Shown piece after piece: positions 11,601 to 22,226 of a stretch of DNA of 64,000 bases (position 1 is its first letter; each line of letters begins with the position of its first letter). The notes below the pieces were generated by a model, which was given only the letters and a program-made list of their open reading frames with translations, ran no database searches and was not told the origin of the DNA. The translations under genes and the position numbers were made by a program. This DNA comes from Rhineura floridana (lineage: Eukaryota; Chordata; Lepidosauria; Squamata; Rhineuridae): NCBI RefSeq assembly GCF_030035675.1, contig NC_084480.1, positions 287,146,394-287,210,393 on the forward strand, in the 5' to 3' direction.

Positions 11601-11653
11601 ATAAGGTCCTTTAAGGGCTTTAGCGTACCCGCCTCAACATTAAGTGGTATCAT
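8611..11653 (-). pseudogene. LINE ORF2 (endonuclease-reverse transcriptase), broken
   Basis: About 1014 codons. The APE endonuclease begins with LFNARSVNQKT and TETWLDELGG and continues with LVLGDFNIHAE. RT motifs include NYRPVSNLPFLSK, GFRPGHGTETAL, DLSAAFDTIDH, GVPQGSILSPLLFN and the catalytic YADD at 9451-9462. The C-terminal conserved block ends LWNSLPLEVRS and VKTFLFRLAF. In-frame stops occur at about 11267, 10519 and 9616, and one frameshift lies at about 11184. All RT catalytic aspartates are present, so loss of function is by nonsense and frameshift alone. Confidence 0.92.
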
Positions 11654-11695
11654 AGCAGGTAAGAAGGATAGATTAGTTGGCTGGGTCGTATGGCA

Positions 11696-13696
11696 TCAAG
11701 GGAATTTTGATTCCTCTTGCGGGACTAAGGCTATACTTTGTAAAGTGTCACACATAGCATCCAATTCTGGTAAGACTGGCAGAACAAGAGTTGATGGTAT
11801 TTTTAAGGTCTGAGCTTTATAGCGCGCATCCAAATCAAGACCCTTACAGGATCTAGAGGATAATCTCTTGCTCAGTAAGTTTTGAAGAAGTTTCTGTAAG
11901 TTATTAATAATATCCTGTTGGGCATTGTCAGAGAAACTAGTAAAGTTGGATAATAGCTCATCTGATCCATCACAGAAGGAGGCAGTCAGTTTATCCTCAT
12001 GGTCTCCCTGAATGGGTGACTGTAATAGAGATTGAACTGGACTACTCATAAGTAAGGAGCTGGTGGAATCGTTATAACTATCCAGCACAACAAAGTTGCT
12101 ACTGGTGAGGTTAAAATGGGGGTATGCCATAGATGTATAATTATCCTGAGGATACTTCCCCATAACTGATAATTGAGTTTGGGCTATTAGGTCAGCCCGA
12201 TGCCAATTTACACAAAGAGGACGTGGTCTTCCTAAATTAACAAAATGTCTTCGCACTTGGATTCCAAACCTCAACAAAAAAGGTCTATTTGCCAAAAAAG
12301 TATTAACCATTCCATAAGATCTAAAAGTTAATAATACCACCATATCAAAAGAATTCTTGGTAAGAATAACTGCCTTAACTATATCTTCAAATTTAATTGG
12401 GACTACATTCAGGGATCGTAAAACCTCGAAAATATAAATTTTCCAATTGAGATATTGACCACTGTTATTATAGCATGGGAAATGGGATAGAACTATCTTA
12501 TTCCGACTAAGTCGTAGGGAGTAGTACTCTGCATCATCCTTTCTTAAGGAGGTCCTGGTGGGAGAAACCAGCTGATTGTTAGCACCCACGGGAGGCGAAG
12601 CTATAAGAGGTGTTATAGGTGTCTCAAAAGCAATAGGAAGCAAACTAGAGGCTTTATTAGATGTCTTCTTAAAAGTCCTCTTCTCCTTATGTGCAACCAG
12701 ATGAGGCTGTGATTGTATTTCAGCTGGGCCACCAGTCTCATAGGGACGCTGTGTTAGTATTTCCGAGAAGTCACCAGTATGACAGTCAGTTTGGAGTTGT
12801 CTTGGAGAAAGGTCAGATGCTGAGGGAGTTAATTCAGGCTCACACAATGATGGAACGGTGGAAAACTTTGAAGAAGGTTCTAGTTCCAACTCCGACCCAC
12901 CCCTTTGGATCATCTTAGAAGGTCCCGCAGTAGACGAAGGAGCAGTCTGCAGGCGGACAAGTGTATCCAAAATTTTAAAAAGGGGTTTATAGTTCATTTT
13001 TTTATATCGAAGTGGTTTTTGATTTTTGAAGTTTTTAGATTTTTTTACTTGTATCCTTCTAACAGCCTTCTTTCTTTTACATTTGGGAACCGATGTAATC
13101 AACTGTCTCCCATCACTGGAGGGGGGACTCATCTCCCTAGTTTTATCCTCCTTACTCTGAATGATCGAATTGACAGCGCTCACCAAGGTATGCAGTAAAT
13201 TATTGCATTCGGAGATAAACTTTTTCACCAAATCAAGTTCTTCAAGTATTAAAAGAGTCCAGCCCAAGGGATGGACATAATTTCCGGGGGTAGAAGAGGA
13301 ATTAGACACATCATTTATAGGCTGATTATCTGCAAAGAGTCCGTGTTCAGGATGTGATGGTTCTGGCACTTGCATTTCCCCCAAGGTCTCCATTGCTTGT
13401 GGTAGTATATCCCCAACTGGATATGATGGGGTGTGAAAATCCACTTCTTGTAATTCCCTAGCTAAATTTTGGGATAAGGGATTTTCACACAAGCGATATA
13501 TTCCTGATTTATAATCCAATGACCAGTCCAGGGGAGATTCAGGATGTACTACAGGCTCTTGTGATATCTCTGAGGTGTAAAGACCATCTTGCTTGGGTGG
13601 GAAGAACTGAGTAAATTTCATTTGTTGTGAGCTAAGAGGCTCGTCTCCTCCATATGGTGTTATGCCCAATTCTTTGCACTTCTTTCTAGTTAGCAT
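11696..13696 (-). CDS. LINE ORF1 protein (666 aa, intact)
   Basis: This is the first ORF of the L2-clade element, presumed to encode an RNA-binding nucleic-acid chaperone of the retrotransposition complex. The frame is open from the ATG at 13694-13696 to the stop at 11696. Residues 1-190 are acidic and Ser/Pro-rich. A basic cluster around 205-240 (KCKRKKAVRRIQVKKSKNFK) could bind RNA or direct nuclear entry. Residues about 395-500 alternate hydrophobic strands and helices (RNKIVLSHFP, FEVLRSLNVVPIKF, MVVLLTFRSYGMVNTF) in a pattern that could be an RRM-like fold. The C-terminal 150 residues are Ser/Leu-rich. It ends 43 bases before the ORF2 start. I do not recognise a named domain with certainty. 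Confidence 0.75.
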   Translation of the reverse strand: MLTRKKCKELGITPYGGDEPLSSQQMKFTQFFPPKQDGLYTSEISQEPVVHPESPLDWSLDYKSGIYRLCENPLSQNLARELQEVDFHTPSYPVGDILPQAMETLGEMQVPEPSHPEHGLFADNQPINDVSNSSSTPGNYVHPLGWTLLILEELDLVKKFISECNNLLHTLVSAVNSIIQSKEDKTREMSPPSSDGRQLITSVPKCKRKKAVRRIQVKKSKNFKNQKPLRYKKMNYKPLFKILDTLVRLQTAPSSTAGPSKMIQRGGSELELEPSSKFSTVPSLCEPELTPSASDLSPRQLQTDCHTGDFSEILTQRPYETGGPAEIQSQPHLVAHKEKRTFKKTSNKASSLLPIAFETPITPLIASPPVGANNQLVSPTRTSLRKDDAEYYSLRLSRNKIVLSHFPCYNNSGQYLNWKIYIFEVLRSLNVVPIKFEDIVKAVILTKNSFDMVVLLTFRSYGMVNTFLANRPFLLRFGIQVRRHFVNLGRPRPLCVNWHRADLIAQTQLSVMGKYPQDNYTSMAYPHFNLTSSNFVVLDSYNDSTSSLLMSSPVQSLLQSPIQGDHEDKLTASFCDGSDELLSNFTSFSDNAQQDIINNLQKLLQNLLSKRLSSRSCKGLDLDARYKAQTLKIPSTLVLPVLPELDAMCDTLQSIALVPQEESKFP

Positions 13697-14284
13697 AATT
13701 AAGTGTTATATTTGAAACTCCTTTAGTCAAGTAGGTAGACCGCAGTTAGAGGGAAGACAGCTGTTATATTTTAATTAGAAAATAGTCTTATTCATCTTTC
13801 TTTAGTTTTAACTATTAATTTTAATATTAAATTGCTGCAGTTCTCCATATAGTTGGTGCCGTCACTTTAAATTTCTAGCTCTCAGCCATTCTCATCTACT
13901 TTTCAAGGCCAGGATTCCAGCAAAGTTCCGGCAAGGTTAGGATAATGAACTTGCAAAAATAAATAACTTCTCCCTCCGTCTGAAAGTAGAATTTCGCTTA
14001 GAGAATAATTTGCCTACTCACAAAATATGTTGTCAGTAACGGCAGTTCTCTCTTCCGGTAAGTTCCTTTTAACCCCCTACACTCCTAAGATCAGCAGCGT
14101 CTCAAAAAAGTCTATAAATAAATAAAAAATATCTCAAAAGCCTCTAGGGGAGATAAGGGCGAATAAATAACCAACTGGAATAGATGTTTGGCCTTCAAAA
14201 AGTACCAATTAGGAGATAAAATGCAGAGCTTTAAGCTAAGCGTCCAACCTAAATCGCCATCTTGATCCTTGAAAGAAAAAAAAA

Positions 14285-14330
14285 TGGTTCCACTCCTATG
14301 TCCTGGGCCTGTTTCAGAGAACAATGTCAA
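14285..14330 (+). mobile_element. Old L2 fragment, right half of the target site
   Basis: It reads W-F-H-S-Y directly after the interrupted V-L-Q at 8378, matching the L2 motif VLQWFRSYL of the copy at 55919-57268. This restores the continuity of an L2 RT frame across the 5.9-kb insertion. Confidence 0.75.
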
Positions 14331-14395
14331 GGGATGATGGGAGCTGTAGTTCAGCAACATCTGGAGGACCAAAGGTTCCCCACACCTGTGGTACA
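14331..14395. mobile_element. Palindromic MITE remnant, 'GGATGGGAAA' family
   Basis: Half of the element only: 'gatgatgggagctgtagtt', 'cagcaacatctggagg' and 'ggttccccac'. Confidence 0.6.
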
Positions 14396-15440
14396 GAGAG
14401 ACAACTTCTGCTCCATATGACACAGTTCTGACAAACACCCACCCAGCCAGGCTAGAATGTAGGCATTTTCTCTTGGTATACAAGATTCCTATGGCAGATT
14501 TGGATCCTTGTGGATTTAAGGGATGAAGCAATCTCAGGCACCTATGGCTTCGTTAATGAGATCTGAATGGTTCAGGCCACATCATGAATAGGGTGGTCAG
14601 CTTGCTATTTGAGGGACTGTCAAAGGTCAGGCCTTTGTTTGAAGGGCTGTCAAATCCGAATCTGTTTTTTAAGCAAAGAACCATTAAGACGGGAGAGCAG
14701 CAATGGCCTTGAAGCTGCCCATCAACAGTTAGCATCTGGACAGCAGACTGAGCAGGCATACAGATCACCTGGCCACACTTTCCTCCCACAGGTGTGATGC
14801 ATTGTGTTTCTTTTTAATTAAGAGTATTCTAAATGTACTTCTGTACGTTTTTTAAAACAGCATAAGCCAATTTTATGCAAACAGTGACCCTCTTATGTCC
14901 TCTTTTTTGATGATGCATTTCCTGCCTTTATGTCAATGCGTAATTGCCCACCCTACACATGAATGATCTCATGAAGTATGCAAAGAGTTGTTACTCATTT
15001 GTGGCAGAGCTTTCTTTCAAATGAGTCCATCTGATTGCATTTTTGACAGTCAAAGCACAAGATTTTGTATGTAGGAAAATACAGCTCTCGCCTATACATA
15101 GCACAGCAGTTGCTACTGTGGGAGTATGTAGAAAGTGGCTGCAAACATCAAAGGCACATCCAGATTGCTTGTCAGACCCACACCTGCTTTGCTTAAGAAA
15201 GGCTGCAGCAGCTGGTGCCCCCAGACCACTTACTGAACCCCATCAATGGCTTTGGGGGACACAACCCTTCCCAACCACCCCAAAGTGAGGCCTACAGACT
15301 AGGGTAGGGGGAGGACTGGCTTGGCTTTGCATGTTTTTTTGCTTGTACACAAGTCAGCAGAAACACAAGGGGCGAGGCTACGCCCCACAAATAAAAAATC
15401 ATTTTAAAAAATAGCTGTTCATCTTCTTAGATTAGCCTGC
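14396..15440. other. Unassigned intergenic sequence
   Basis: No recognised gene or repeat. Small open frames on both strands lack homology that I can name. Confidence 0.4.
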
Positions 15441-15560
15441 GCCAACCTGATGCCCTCCAGATATTGGATGCCCTCTATCAGTCCCAGCTAGCACAGCCAA
15501 CAGTAAGGGAGGGTCTACTTTAGGGAGAGCCACAGGTTTCCCATTCCTACTTTAGAGATT
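15441..15560. mobile_element. Palindromic MITE, 'GGATGGGAAA' family
   Basis: It contains 'ccaacctgatgccctccaga', 'cagtcccagctagcacagcc' and 'gccacaggtttcccattcct'. The ends are inverted relative to each other and the centre is decayed. Confidence 0.55.
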
Positions 15561-15604
15561 CAGCACTCCTGTGTAGCACTGGTCCAGTATGGGGTGCTTG
15601 TCTA

Positions 15605-15704
15605 CAATGGTGGCTGGTGGCTCCATGTCAGTTCCTTGAAAGTTCAGAGTAAAACCCGAGTGGATTCCACTGCCTCACTGACATAGAGCCACCAGTCACC
15701 ACTG
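15605..15704. mobile_element. 100-bp hAT-type MITE
   Basis: The termini CAATGGTGGCTGGTGGCTC and GAGCCACCAGTCACCACTG are inverted. The flanks are cttgtcta (15597-15604) and cttatcta (15705-15712), an 8-bp target duplication with one mismatch. Eight-base duplications are the mark of hAT-superfamily transposition. Confidence 0.75.
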
Positions 15705-15804
15705 CTTATCTAGTCTCTTTCCCCCCGCTTCTTTTTCCATATGGCAAGCACTGTCTAGGCTCCTTCTCAGCCTCCATGTTCTGCTCTGGCAGCAACAGTT
15801 GATC

Positions 15805-15880
15805 ACTTTTATTTATTTATTTATTTATTATTTAATTTATATCCCTCCCTTCCTCCCAGCAGGAGCCCACTTAATGAAGT
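15805..15880 (-). mobile_element. L2 LINE 3' end, very short copy
   Basis: (TTTA)n followed by 'atttatatccctcccttcct' and 'cccagcaggagccca' is the reverse complement of the 3' end of the L2 subfamily at 5975-6640. Confidence 0.75.
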
Positions 15881-16590
15881 TTTTACTTGCAGTTGGTTTA
15901 AGCTGTGTGCTCACTGATCTATCCTAGTTTTTTTCAGATACAGTACATGATTTTATTAATCATGGTTCCCCGCATTTTAACAATATTAATTAAAAAGAAA
16001 GAATAAGAACAGTTTTAAAAGTGTTTATGGGGTTATAAAATTCAAGGTTCACCAGGTGTGTAAGCTTCAGAGTATATTGCTGCAGTGTGTTTTTACAAAA
16101 ATATGTCTGTCCAAGGGTAAGACCAGCCCAGAATGATTTAGGCTTGTCTAATGGAAGGTTCTCAATTTACAAAAGAAATGAATGGGTGCCATTTTGCATT
16201 AAAAAGGATCTGGATTGGCTAAGACTCTGGATAAGTGTACTTTGTGAGTCAGTTTTTCCATTAAAGGAAGGAATCGCATGCATTGGTAGCATAAAAGTAA
16301 AGTGAAAGTGCCATGCCTTTCCAGTGCCTAGTAATTTCCAAATGTGCAGCAAGGATGAGCAATGTGATAAAGATCCATATGAAGCAGATCTTCTAGCTTG
16401 TCTTGGAAGATGCCCAATAGAGATGGCCTAGGATCTGGACAAATACCTTGGCCTGTTATTTTGTTGATTGCTTGATATGTCTAATCCCAGAAGTTAAAGA
16501 TTATCTCACAAGCCCACCACATGTGATAGAAGTAGCCTTGTGTTCTGCAACTCCACCAGCACAGTAGAGAAGGAGTCTTATATACTTGGG
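15881..16590. other. Unassigned intergenic sequence
   Basis: No gene or clear repeat. Confidence 0.35.
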
Positions 16591-16790
16591 AAATTGCTTG
16601 CAAAAATGTGTATATTAGCCAAAATTGCATCCAAAAATATGCATATTAAGAGAAATGTTCACTAAAACGCTGGCAATATTTTGGCAAGGGCTTTTAAAAA
16701 TTCACAAACTGATGCTACAATGTGGCAAATTTAAGATTTGAAAAATGAGAAACTAAGAGAAACCAACATTGATAGATTCTCCATCCCTAT
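16591..16790. mobile_element. 'TAGGGATGGG' MITE, 3' half
   Basis: It carries 'gcatattaagagaaatgttc', 'cacaaactgatgctacaatg' and ends 'tagattctccatcccta'. Full copies lie at 42173-42616 and 61973-62414. Confidence 0.6.
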
Positions 16791-17330
16791 TCACAACTCT
16801 GTTACCAAGTTAATGGGGGACCTTAGTTGTGCAAACCACATGTTGTCCCTTGGAGCACGCCCTTTCTGGCAGTTCTGATGATCAGAACTTCCTCATGATA
16901 ATATTTATTTCATGAATGCACATTATTTGCATTTTGCTTATCTTTTACTCACAAACCTTATCAAACGGGCACTGAAAACAAAAGAAAGGCACTGTACAAT
17001 TATTTCAGAGGGGATTTGTATTAATTGAACATTAAAATTAATCCCATCATATAGATAATACGTGGCATAACACAATGCAGTGCAAGTTGCACACAATTGT
17101 TCATTTTTCTACTTCCTAAAACCCCAGTGTATAGTTTATCCAGACTTTGTTTTCATTCCATTTTATTACATGCCCAGATGCAATGCAATTTAGGATCCTG
17201 CCCCAAGATGTCTCTTAGTAGCTTTCCATATAGAAGAAGAAAATCATCTTGATGGTAAACGAAATTGACAATGGAACCAATGACTCCTATGAGGCTGGTG
17301 GGCTCATGCTACCTGGAGATCTTCTGTTGG
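16791..17330. other. Unassigned intergenic sequence
   Basis: Nothing supported was seen. Confidence 0.35.
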
Positions 17331-17416
17331 GCACCCTCTGGCTCTGGACTTTCTGCACTGAAAAGGGGATTAAAATAGATTGTCTACAAGGCCCCCTCCA
17401 ACTCTGATTCTATGAG
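17331..17416 (+). mobile_element. CR1 3' end (bird/turtle-like terminus)
   Basis: 'gattgtctacaaggccccct' followed by 'ccaactctgattctatg' matches the common amniote CR1 terminus, which ends in ATTCTATG repeats. A related fragment is at 29995-30062. Confidence 0.65.
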
Positions 17417-17773
17417 CAAACTGCTCTTATTTACTATTTCTTAAATTAATAATATTTAATAATATTTATTTATATGTACAATTAACACCAGTAAGTGGCA
17501 GATATTCACACAGCCTACTCCTATTCGTCTTTACTCAGAAGTCCCACAGAGTAGGGATGTAAGAATGCGACTATTTCCAATCTGACTTGTATTTGTCACA
17601 ATCAGCGCTTTTTCCATTCCACTGTTCAGTTTCTGCCAAATACTACATTATTCATCTTGCTATCTGCTACTTGACATAACTTACATTCATTTCAGTGTAA
17701 AGGAAATGTCAAAACAATGTGAAAAAGTCATTGTGTATCATTTGCAAACTTAAAGACAACAGGAACAGTTTTA
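17417..17773. other. Unassigned intergenic sequence
   Basis: AT-rich, nothing recognised. Confidence 0.35.
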
Positions 17774-18408
17774 TTTATTTATTTATTGCACTTGTATACC
17801 GCCCCATAGCGGAAGCTCTCTGGGTGGTTTACAGCAATCAAAAACATTAAAACAAATATACAATTTAAAACACATATTTTAAAAACAATTTAAAACACAA
17901 TTTTAAAATTTAAAACAATATAAAAAAATTTAAAACACATGCTAAAATGCCTGGGAGAAGAGGAAAGTCTTGACCTGGTGCCGGAAAGATAACAGTGTTG
18001 GCGCCAGGCGCATCTCATCATAAAGATCATTCCATAATTTGGGGGCCACCACTGAGAAGGCCCTCTCCCTTGTTGCCACCCTTCGAGCTTCCCTTGGAGT
18101 AGGCGCCCGGAGGAGGGCCTTTGATCTTGACCGTAGGTTACGGGTGGGTTTGTATCGGGAGAAGCGTTCCATCAGGTATTGTGGTCCCAAGCCATGTAAG
18201 GCTTTATATTATAGGTCAAAACCAGCACCTTGCAGCGAGCTCGGAAACATACAGGCAGCCAGTGCAAGCAGGCCAGAATCGGTTTTATATGTTCGGACCG
18301 TCTGGTCCGTTACCAATCTGGCCGCTGCATTTTGCACAAGCTGCAGTTTCCGAACCGTCTTCAAAGGCAGCCCCACATAGAGTGCATTGCAGTAATCTAA
18401 TGATGTGA
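17774..18408 (-). mobile_element. L2-clade LINE, 3' end of ORF2
   Basis: The minus-strand translation has MGPQYLMERFSRYKPTRNLR, AFSVVAPKLWNDL and VKTFLFSQAF, the C-terminal L2 block. Upstream, LQLVQNAAARLVT-type sequence is visible near 18330-18360 in another frame. The 3' end is (TTTA)n at 17774 with the 'ccgcccagagagcttccgc' style hairpin. It is 5'-truncated and a third L2 subfamily by sequence. Confidence 0.88.
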
Positions 18409-18541
18409 ATGAATGTCAGTGGTGTTGACTGATTTCCATTCCTGACCTGCAACAATCTCTGCTTCCTTTTCCATTTTCTTCTGAATTCTCTGACATCATC
18501 ACCACAAAGTTCAGTGGGTGTTATTCTATCGTGGACCATTT
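18409..18541. other. Unassigned sequence next to the tandem duplication
   Basis: The minus-strand frame reads charged, basic sequence (FRRKWKRKQRLLQ) that continues into the duplicated unit. I cannot assign it to a gene. Confidence 0.3.
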
Positions 18542-18729
18542 CTCCTCTAAGCTGAAGAATAAATCTTGGACCCTCTGCCTTACGTGCATCGACCATAATG
18601 AGAAGATAAGCAGAAGATTCATTTGGAGTATGGAGCTCCTCTAAGCTGAAGAATAAATCTTGGACCCTCTCCCTTACGTGCATTGACCATAATGAGAAGA
18701 TATGCAGAAGATTCATTTGGAGTATGGAG
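18542..18729. repeat. 94-bp tandem duplication
   Basis: Two head-to-tail units (18542-18635 and 18636-18729), both starting ctcctctaagctgaag and ending agtatggag, with about three base differences. A minus-strand frame runs through both units because 94 plus one intervening change keeps it open only locally. It is a simple local duplication of unique sequence. Confidence 0.92.
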
Positions 18730-18833
18730 TTTTTTCTCCAACACCATGTTCCAGTCACAGAATAAAAAGGAATCCATTATATCACCCCATCTTTTAACTC
18801 TAAATATCAGTTCAAGCCACACTAATGGGATTG

Positions 18834-18960
18834 TATTCAGCGAAGTCCTACTCAGAGTAGACCCACTGAAATTAATGAACCTAAGTTAGTCATGTCTATT
18901 AACATCAGTGAGTCTACTCTGAGTAGGAGTAACATTGAATTCCAGGGGGTATAAGCATTG
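18834..18960. mobile_element. Palindromic MITE, 'GAGTAG' family
   Basis: 'gtattcagcgaagtcctact' and 'cagagtagaccca' on the left are mirrored by 'gagtctactctgagtaggag' and 'attgaattcc' on the right. A sister copy at 37646-38150 is interrupted by CR1. Confidence 0.6.
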
Positions 18961-20872
18961 GGGCTATTCCTGTAATGATGGGACTTGACATCCTTACAAT
19001 CACTATCCATCCAACATAGCATTGTATGCTTAAGCCCATTGATTTTAATGGAATTGTTGACACTTAACTTTGTGCTGGATTGTGGCCCATAAATATTTTC
19101 CTTACAAAATATTTGCCAGGCAGGAAGTACAGAGGTCTACAGAGGTGATGGTCATGGAGCTCTAGATTTCATCCATATTTTGCTAAAATTACCCGTATAT
19201 GACCAAGAACCAACCTTTTATACTTGGAATAAATTGTACAACACAATAGGTATTTGTTAAAAAGATAACTTAACGTGCAAATTTACATTGTCATTACATT
19301 TGTCATTCCAATAAGCAATAAAGACAAATCAATTCTGCATAAATTGAATGTCAAATTAAGTTCCTGCTGTACGTTGAAGTAGATTAGTTATTTCACACAT
19401 ATAAACTGTATCCCATACCCACCCTGAAAAACAATTGTGGACTGGGATCATGTCATTAGACATTTACTTCTGTACTCGGTTCTAGGTGTATAAATTTTGG
19501 AAAGGATACAGACTATAAATTGTGATATTTTTAATGTGTTAATTCACATAAATAATTGCATATTTTTAAATGCATATTGTACAGCAATGAGACTAAACTA
19601 AAAATGTACAGGTGTCAAAGTTCTGTTTTTAAATCAGTGATGGGAAACTTCTAGCCTGCACCAGCAGCAGAGGATAATGTAGTGGGGCTCTGCCGTTCAC
19701 CTGTCCTCCATCCAACTTGCTTGGACAGAGAGAGGGAGGGGTGCAGTGGCAGTAAGATCAACATGGTGCAAACATGTTAGCCAAGCCAGTCCAAGGCTCC
19801 TGCCAGTGTATTGGCACCATGCTGACTTTGCCACCACCACATCCCTCTCTGTAGTGGTATGCTGCAGGGACTCAGCCAGATGGAGATCAGATGACCAGTG
19901 TGGCCCTGCCACACTGTCCAATGCTATCTGCCAGGTCTCCCCATCTGAGCTGTAGTATGGTTCCACCTAAATCATGTCCAACAGTTCATTACCTGATGTC
20001 ACATTAAACCACGTGCTTGGGGCAGGTAAACCCATGAGGCCAAATTGAAAAGGAAGACTCTAGAGCACATGCTAAGTGCCCTCCCAATTATTATTTTCCA
20101 GTCACTAGTAGAGTTTGGTGCATTTTGAATTTGGCACCTTTCTCTGTTGCCCTGCAGCAACAGGAGTGCCTTCCTGATTCTTGCTTTGAAGTTGAATCAC
20201 CTGATGTCATCATATGTGGACAGGTGGGTAGCCCTGTCCACCTATCAAAGTGGCCTGCAAGGTGTGGGAGCTGAATACAGTTCCTTACCCGTGTTTTAAA
20301 TCATCACAAGGTAAATTTATGTCTCAGGAACAAAGATGGATTATATATACTTAAAACAATGGTCATGCAAGCCTCTCCATCACTGCAGTTTGAAAGAACC
20401 TTTATTGAAATTGGAAATGGTATGAAATGCCTAGTTACCTAATTGTATTGTGTATCTGATATGTAATTTTACCCCATGGCAGGGACATTGAAGTGATGAA
20501 GTGTAAATGTTGCTAATACTGGATCTAAAGTGGAAAAGAATCAATGTTAATTCAAATGTACATTCTAGGCAATCAAATGTACATTCTAGGCAATGTAAAA
20601 TTTTCATCTCAATTACAGAAGTGGGAAATGCAAACAGCAATTTAAGTGTTGCTTGTGTCACTGAGAGAAGTGTCAGCAAAGAGCAATACATTAAAATATT
20701 TAATAAGAACGGATTACCAAATGTTTGATTCCTGTTGATGACACCTACATCCATTTCTGCTCCTCCCATTTGCAAACTCTTTTCTACCAGTGTATCAAAA
20801 CACATCAAGAATACAACCAAGCAATAGTTATATCAGAACCATTTCCTTAAATAGTCACAATGAGTGGTATCA
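18961..20872. other. Unassigned intergenic sequence
   Basis: It contains a perfect direct repeat of 'caaatgtacattctaggcaa' (20555-20592). A dispersed 'gcccattgattttaatgga' fragment lies near 19030. Otherwise nothing was recognised. Confidence 0.35.
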
Positions 20873-21105
20873 AATGGTGTCCATCTGCTGATGGAGCAAA
20901 TCCATCAAAGGAACAGGGAGGGAGGCAATTTTCAGTAATACTCCCTGCAGCCCCGCCCCACCCCTCAAAATCTGCTTCAGAGGGTCTCCCAGTCTTCCAG
21001 AGAAGATTCAGGGAGGCATAGAGGAATGCAGAGAGGAGAGTGAATCACCAAAAGTTGCCTCTATTCCCACTCCACTGATGGATTCCTTCCTTCTGTGGAT
21101 GGACC
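20873..21105. mobile_element. Possible palindromic MITE
   Basis: The left end 'gtccatctgctgatggagca' and the right end 'ctgatggattccttccttct...gtggatggac' are imperfect inverted copies. No target duplication was defined. Confidence 0.35.
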
Positions 21106-22071
21106 CTAAAAAGCTGTTGATCTTTAGGTGCAGCAACACTTTCTTGTTTTAAATAGCCAGTAAGCAACAAAACGCATGTGGCACAATCCAAAGTAAAACA
21201 CTTTTAAGTTCCATTTATTTGCAGGAAAGAGACTTGAGATCATGATTAACTCTCTCACTAAAATAAATTATATTCAAAAGTGTTTAACTTGTCTGGAACA
21301 TAACTATGCCTCTATAGCCTTTTCACTGAAACACCCAGACCCAACTGTAAACTGGATTGGTGAAGTATTTTAGAAATGTTACTAAAAGAATAAATTACAG
21401 CCAGTCATGCAAAATTCTACCTATGCACCAAAGCAATTCCATCTCCTTTATGACAGACAAATAAGACATGGAGTTACACCACCTCCATCAAGGCCACAAG
21501 GGAAATAAGTCATTTTATGGCGTGGGTGGATATAATTCTGCAAGGCTGGATAGCATTCGTGTGAAGCTTTATCCTCTCTGACAAAAATCTGGATAATATC
21601 CTTCATATAGCAAATCTACCAAGTCTGACTCAGAACAGAGCTACCAATTAAAATATACAGTCTTTCGTTATTAAGTGCTTGAGAATATAGTAGGGAACAG
21701 AAATTGAAGGATGAGTGGGTGGACATGTGGAATAGCTATGTAGGTAAACCAAATGTTGGGTATTCCATCTGGAAACCTATGTCCTCACTGTGGGAGGCTG
21801 TGTGGATCCAGAATTGGCCTCCACAGTCACTTACGGACCCACCGTTAAAGACCTTATCTTGGAAGACAATCTTACTCGGCCACAAGTGATCACCAATTAA
21901 TGAATATTGTACTTCTTTATTGTTAAAATTTGGCTGAAGGTGGGGGATCTTTTTGATAGCAGAGGCCAGATCCTTACCAGGTTCCCCCCCCCCCATTTAG
22001 GCCTGAGCTGCAACAATATTTATATATATTTCAGAGAGATGTTAAACATAGATGGCTAGCTTAAACCTAGT
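21106..22071. other. Unassigned intergenic sequence
   Basis: Includes a 61-codon frame at 21704-21889 (tryptophan-rich, no recognised domain). No supported gene. Confidence 0.35.
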
Positions 22072-22226
22072 CAGACAATTAGTCCATCTATTTCAGTATT
22101 GTCTATACTGAATAGCAGTGGCTGTCCAGGGTTTCAGATGAGTGCCTTTCCCAGCCTTATCTGGGAATGTCAGGGATTGAACTTGGGGACTTTTCCATGC
22201 ACAGCACCTGCAGAACTATAACCTTT
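22072..22226 (-). mobile_element. tRNA-derived SINE (second family), decayed copy
   Basis: On the minus strand the B-box region is still visible as reverse complement of 'gggattgaacttggggac'. The body matches the copies at 30715-30898 and 44780-45005 ('agtattgtctata...gctgtccagggtttcaga'). Confidence 0.65.

Larger units (their letters stand above)
8379..14284 (-). mobile_element. Nearly full-length L2-clade LINE
   Basis: About 5.9 kb on the minus strand. A 5' UTR (about 13697-14284, with the initiator-like 'caagatggcga' near its start) precedes ORF1 (11696-13696, open), ORF2 (8611-11653, few breaks) and a 3' UTR ending in (AAAT)n at 8379-8397. It interrupts an older plus-strand L2 fragment at a single point. 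Two ORFs, an APE-type endonuclease followed by RT, and simple-repeat 3' tails are standard for the L2 clade. ORF2 carries three in-frame stops and one frameshift, so this copy cannot make the enzyme. The open ORF1 argues for a recent insertion. Confidence 0.9.

Noticed and set aside
18285-18758. 157-codon minus-strand frame
   Set aside because: It is made of an L2 remnant plus the 94-bp duplication; the intervening basic segment was not recognisable as a gene.
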